Under the pieces are notes generated by a model. It was given only the letters and a program-made list of their open reading frames with translations, ran no database searches and was not told where the DNA came from. Positions 42,498 to 44,322 of a stretch of DNA of 44,322 nucleotides are shown piece after piece. Position 1 is the stretch's first letter, and each line of letters starts with the position of its first letter. The translations under genes were made by a program, and so were the position numbers. Origin of the DNA: Brachyspira innocens ATCC 29796. GTDB taxonomy: Bacteria; Spirochaetota; Brachyspiria; Brachyspirales; Brachyspiraceae. Where the stretch lies: contig NZ_ARQI01000107.1 in assembly GCF_000384655.1 (NCBI RefSeq), forward strand, positions 1 to 44,322, written 5' to 3'.

Positions 42498-43871
42498 TTT
42501 TCTAACCCATCTTTCTTTTTTAAGCATTATTACACCTATTGTAATTTTGGCAAAGTCCGTTAATTTTGCTATTCCAAACATAGCAACAGGGCCTACAGAA
42601 GTAAATTTAGCAAGTATCAAAGCCAAAGGAGCAAACATAAACAAAGATACAGGCACATCCACTGCAAAACCAAATATAGTGTCCCCTCCAGCCCTAGAAA
42701 CTGCAAACTGAGAATTGATATAAGTCCATACTGGCATATAACATGCTATTAATATTACTAAATTTCTAGTAATTGCTTGGGCATCAGCAGTGAGTTTTGA
42801 GAATATTACAGGTATAAGTAAAGTTGATGACATCTGCACAAGTCCTACAATCAAGCCTGCTATAATAGCACCATTCATAATCCACCTTGCCTTATCTTTA
42901 GCCTCTTCAAGCTCCCCTCTTCCAAGTGTGCCGCCTACTATAACCATAGTAGAAACAAATACACCTTGAAACACAAGATAAAATATATTAGCTATTGTAA
43001 AACCAGAAGCCATTCCAGCTACAGTTTCAGCCCCTCCCCTACTATTATAAAGTGCTGTCATAAACATCTCGCTTAATCCCCAGCTTATCTCGCTTAAAAA
43101 TATCAAACTAGATTTTTTAAGCATAGCATAAAATACATTTAATTTTACTTTTAAAATTTCTCTAGTTCTCACATAAAACTTCTCTTTATGGAGTTTTATA
43201 TAAGCTATGAATAATATCATCTCTATTATTCTTGCTATAAGTGTGGCTATAGTAGCCCCTCTCTCTTCAAGTCTGGGAGCACCAAAATTACCGTATATTA
43301 ATATATAATTTCCAAGAGTATTGCATAATGTAGCTATAACAGATATTATAAGCGGTATATGCGGCTTTCCTATTTCTCTATATGAAGAACCTATAGCTCC
43401 TGATATAGATATTGGTATAAATGTAAAAGCTATTATACTCATATATTTTGTACTTGATACAAGTATAGCTTCCTGAGAAGTGTTTCCTCTGGTCATCAAA
43501 CGCATAAATATCTCTGGATTAATAAGCATTAATACCATATATATAATAGAAATAACAAGCGGAAGTATAACTTTAAATCTGAAAGCCTGCTGCATACCTT
43601 CTTTATTATCAGCCCCATTATTCTGAGCCATATATATTCCGCCAGCCCCATAACAGGTATTGAGTATAACAAGATATATAAAGTTTAATTGATTAGATAC
43701 ATTTACAGCAGCCATTTTTATATCGCCTAGTTCTGCCACCATAAAATTATCTATTAATGATACCATACCCATTATAAGCTGCTGAAGCATTACTGGTACT
43801 GCAATAGATATACATAATTTATAAAAGTCAAAATTCCCAAAAAGCGTTTTCTTTTTATTAATAGAATTCAT
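42486..43871 (-). CDS. MATE-family efflux transporter
   Basis: 461 residues with 12 predicted helices, normal for MATE exporters. It opens with SIAVPVMLQQLIMGMVSLIDNFMVAELGDIKMAAVNVSNQ, the MATE signature with the D/N in TM1. The second half repeats it (AETVAGMASGFTIANIFYLVFQGVFVSTMVIVGGTLG). Probably a Na+- or H+-driven exporter of drugs or metabolites. AGAG precedes the ATG; a near-consensus promoter lies at 43920-43947. Confidence 0.92.
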   Translation of the reverse strand: MNSINKKKTLFGNFDFYKLCISIAVPVMLQQLIMGMVSLIDNFMVAELGDIKMAAVNVSNQLNFIYLVILNTCYGAGGIYMAQNNGADNKEGMQQAFRFKVILPLVISIIYMVLMLINPEIFMRLMTRGNTSQEAILVSSTKYMSIIAFTFIPISISGAIGSSYREIGKPHIPLIISVIATLCNTLGNYILIYGNFGAPRLEERGATIATLIARIIEMILFIAYIKLHKEKFYVRTREILKVKLNVFYAMLKKSSLIFLSEISWGLSEMFMTALYNSRGGAETVAGMASGFTIANIFYLVFQGVFVSTMVIVGGTLGRGELEEAKDKARWIMNGAIIAGLIVGLVQMSSTLLIPVIFSKLTADAQAITRNLVILIACYMPVWTYINSQFAVSRAGGDTIFGFAVDVPVSLFMFAPLALILAKFTSVGPVAMFGIAKLTDFAKITIGVIMLKKERWVRKLTE

Positions 43872-43919
43872 AATATAATCTCTAAAAAAACATTAATATA
43901 GTAAATAAAAACGTGAAGT

Positions 43920-43947
43920 AATATATAACTAATTATATATTTGTCAA
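43920..43947 (-). promoter_or_regulatory. Promoter of the MATE gene
   Basis: Minus strand TTGACA (43942-43947), 16-bp spacer, TATATT (43920-43925). It is back to back with the promoter at 44010-44037. Confidence 0.6.
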
Positions 43948-44009
43948 TATACTTTAATAATTTTTTATATAAAAGTAAAGTAAATAAAATATTAAAATAA
44001 TTTATTTTA

Positions 44010-44037
44010 TTGACAAATTCTAAAATTAATGTATATT
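44010..44037 (+). promoter_or_regulatory. Promoter upstream of the pentanucleotide tract
   Basis: TTGACA (44010-44015), 16-bp spacer, TATATT (44032-44037). The transcript would start near 44044 and carry the Shine-Dalgarno AGGA (44067-44070) and the ATG that leads into the repeat. Confidence 0.6.
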
Positions 44038-44077
44038 TTAATTAATTTTTATAAACAACTATAGATAGGATTTTTAT

Positions 44078-44164
44078 ATGTTCATCGCATCGCATCGCAT
44101 CGCATCGCATCGCATCGCATCGCATCGCATCGCATCGCATCGCATCGCATCACATTTAAATTAA
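44078..44164 (+). CDS. Upstream ORF through the CATCG tract
   Basis: ATG at 44078 is seven bases after AGGA. With 13 repeat units it encodes 28 residues (MF, then IASHR pentapeptides, then LN) and stops at 44162-44164. Five-base steps change the frame. With 12 or 15 units the same ATG would enter a frame that is open from 44149 to a stop at 44296-44298, overlapping the ATG of the next gene at 44282 out of frame. With 14 units the stop falls at TAA 44157-44159 (present numbering). Whether the uORF is translated is not known. Confidence 0.5.
   Translation: MFIASHRIASHRIASHRIASHRIASHLN
44083..44151. repeat. Pentanucleotide tandem repeat (CATCG)13
   Basis: Thirteen perfect CATCG units (44083-44147) plus CATC. 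The repeat is 60% G+C against an AT-rich background and starts three bases after an ATG. Tracts of this kind change length by slipped-strand mispairing and often control phase variation. Confidence 0.95.
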
Positions 44165-44281
44165 TTTTTTATATTATTGACTGTCATATCATACAATACC
44201 TAATTGTAAAATATTTCACTAATCTGGAAAATTATATCAAATATTTTTTTAGCAGTTTTATTAATTTAATAAGGAACAATA

Positions 44282-44322
44282 ATGCCTATATTCAATAAAT
44301 TATTGCATTCTAGTATAAGAAA
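44282..44322 (+). CDS. Start of an unidentified gene, cut by the window end
   Basis: ATG at 44282 with AAGGA seven bases upstream; the visible codons read MPIFNKLLHSSIR. The frame is open to the end of the window. Too little is seen for identification; the opening would not be out of place for a SecA-type N-terminus, but that is a guess. It lies about 235 bp downstream of the promoter at 44010, behind the repeat-containing uORF. Confidence 0.55.
   Translation, partial: MPIFNKLLHSSIR

Noticed and set aside
1-44322. CRISPR array
   Set aside because: The only regular tandem repeat is the CATCG tract, which has no spacers; no cas genes were found.

Overview
The window is AT-rich bacterial DNA (roughly a quarter to 30% G+C by eye) that most resembles a Brachyspira-type spirochaete chromosome. 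The grounds are the strong A/T codon bias, BspA-type 25-residue (DUF285) repeats, Rpn-family nuclease genes, multi-membrane MCP-like receptors with diverged tips, lipoproteins with loose lipoboxes, and two class II tRNAs without an encoded CCA. The genus is an inference; no 16S rRNA is present.

Layout. 1-1.0 kb: an Rpn-family (PD-(D/E)XK) nuclease gene split by a one-base change in a homopolymer, with a strong internal Shine-Dalgarno before its C-terminal part. 1.1-5.1 kb: mscL with a zinc-ribbon tail, a FecBCD/BtuFCD-type ABC uptake operon, and a lone exbB. 5.2-10.1 kb: the acetylated arginine pathway argC-argJ-argB-argD, preceded by a consensus promoter and a 16-residue leader peptide ending Arg-Arg. 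10.1-13.3 kb: HAD phosphatase, MFS and EamA transporters. 13.6-15.2 kb: an XRE-HTH/dynamin-like GTPase fusion. 15.9-19.0 kb: CNNM/CorC-like protein, tRNA-Leu(GAG), PHP-family phosphatase, STAS protein, tRNA-Tyr(GTA). 19.1-24.7 kb: envelope genes (lipoprotein, AsmA-like giant, DUF1318-like lipoprotein). 24.9-34.7 kb: purF, purE and purC interspersed with a small membrane protein, a BspA-repeat/DUF4132 fusion, an EF-G paralogue, a PtsN-zinc-ribbon fusion and a FlgD-Ig lipoprotein. 35.0-37.9 kb: ZnuB-like permease, then a YedF / class V aminotransferase / DUF3343 set typical of sulfur or selenium handling. 37.9-43.9 kb, minus strand: CvpA-like protein, two paralogous 7TM MCP-like receptors, a small gene remnant and a MATE exporter. 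44.0 kb to the end: a promoter, a start codon running straight into a (CATCG)13 tract, and the first codons of another gene.

Most genes are ordinary housekeeping. The loci most worth a second look are: the pentanucleotide tract, whose copy number would switch an upstream ORF between ending 120 nt before the next start codon and overlapping it; the HTH-dynamin GTPase; the split Rpn gene with its apparently leaderless long form and strongly initiated short form; the BspA/DUF4132 fusion; and the Arg-Arg leader peptide before argC. Short transcription units are usual here, and many have near-consensus sigma-70 promoters (TTGACA/TATAAT, 16-17 bp spacing) that can be placed by eye.
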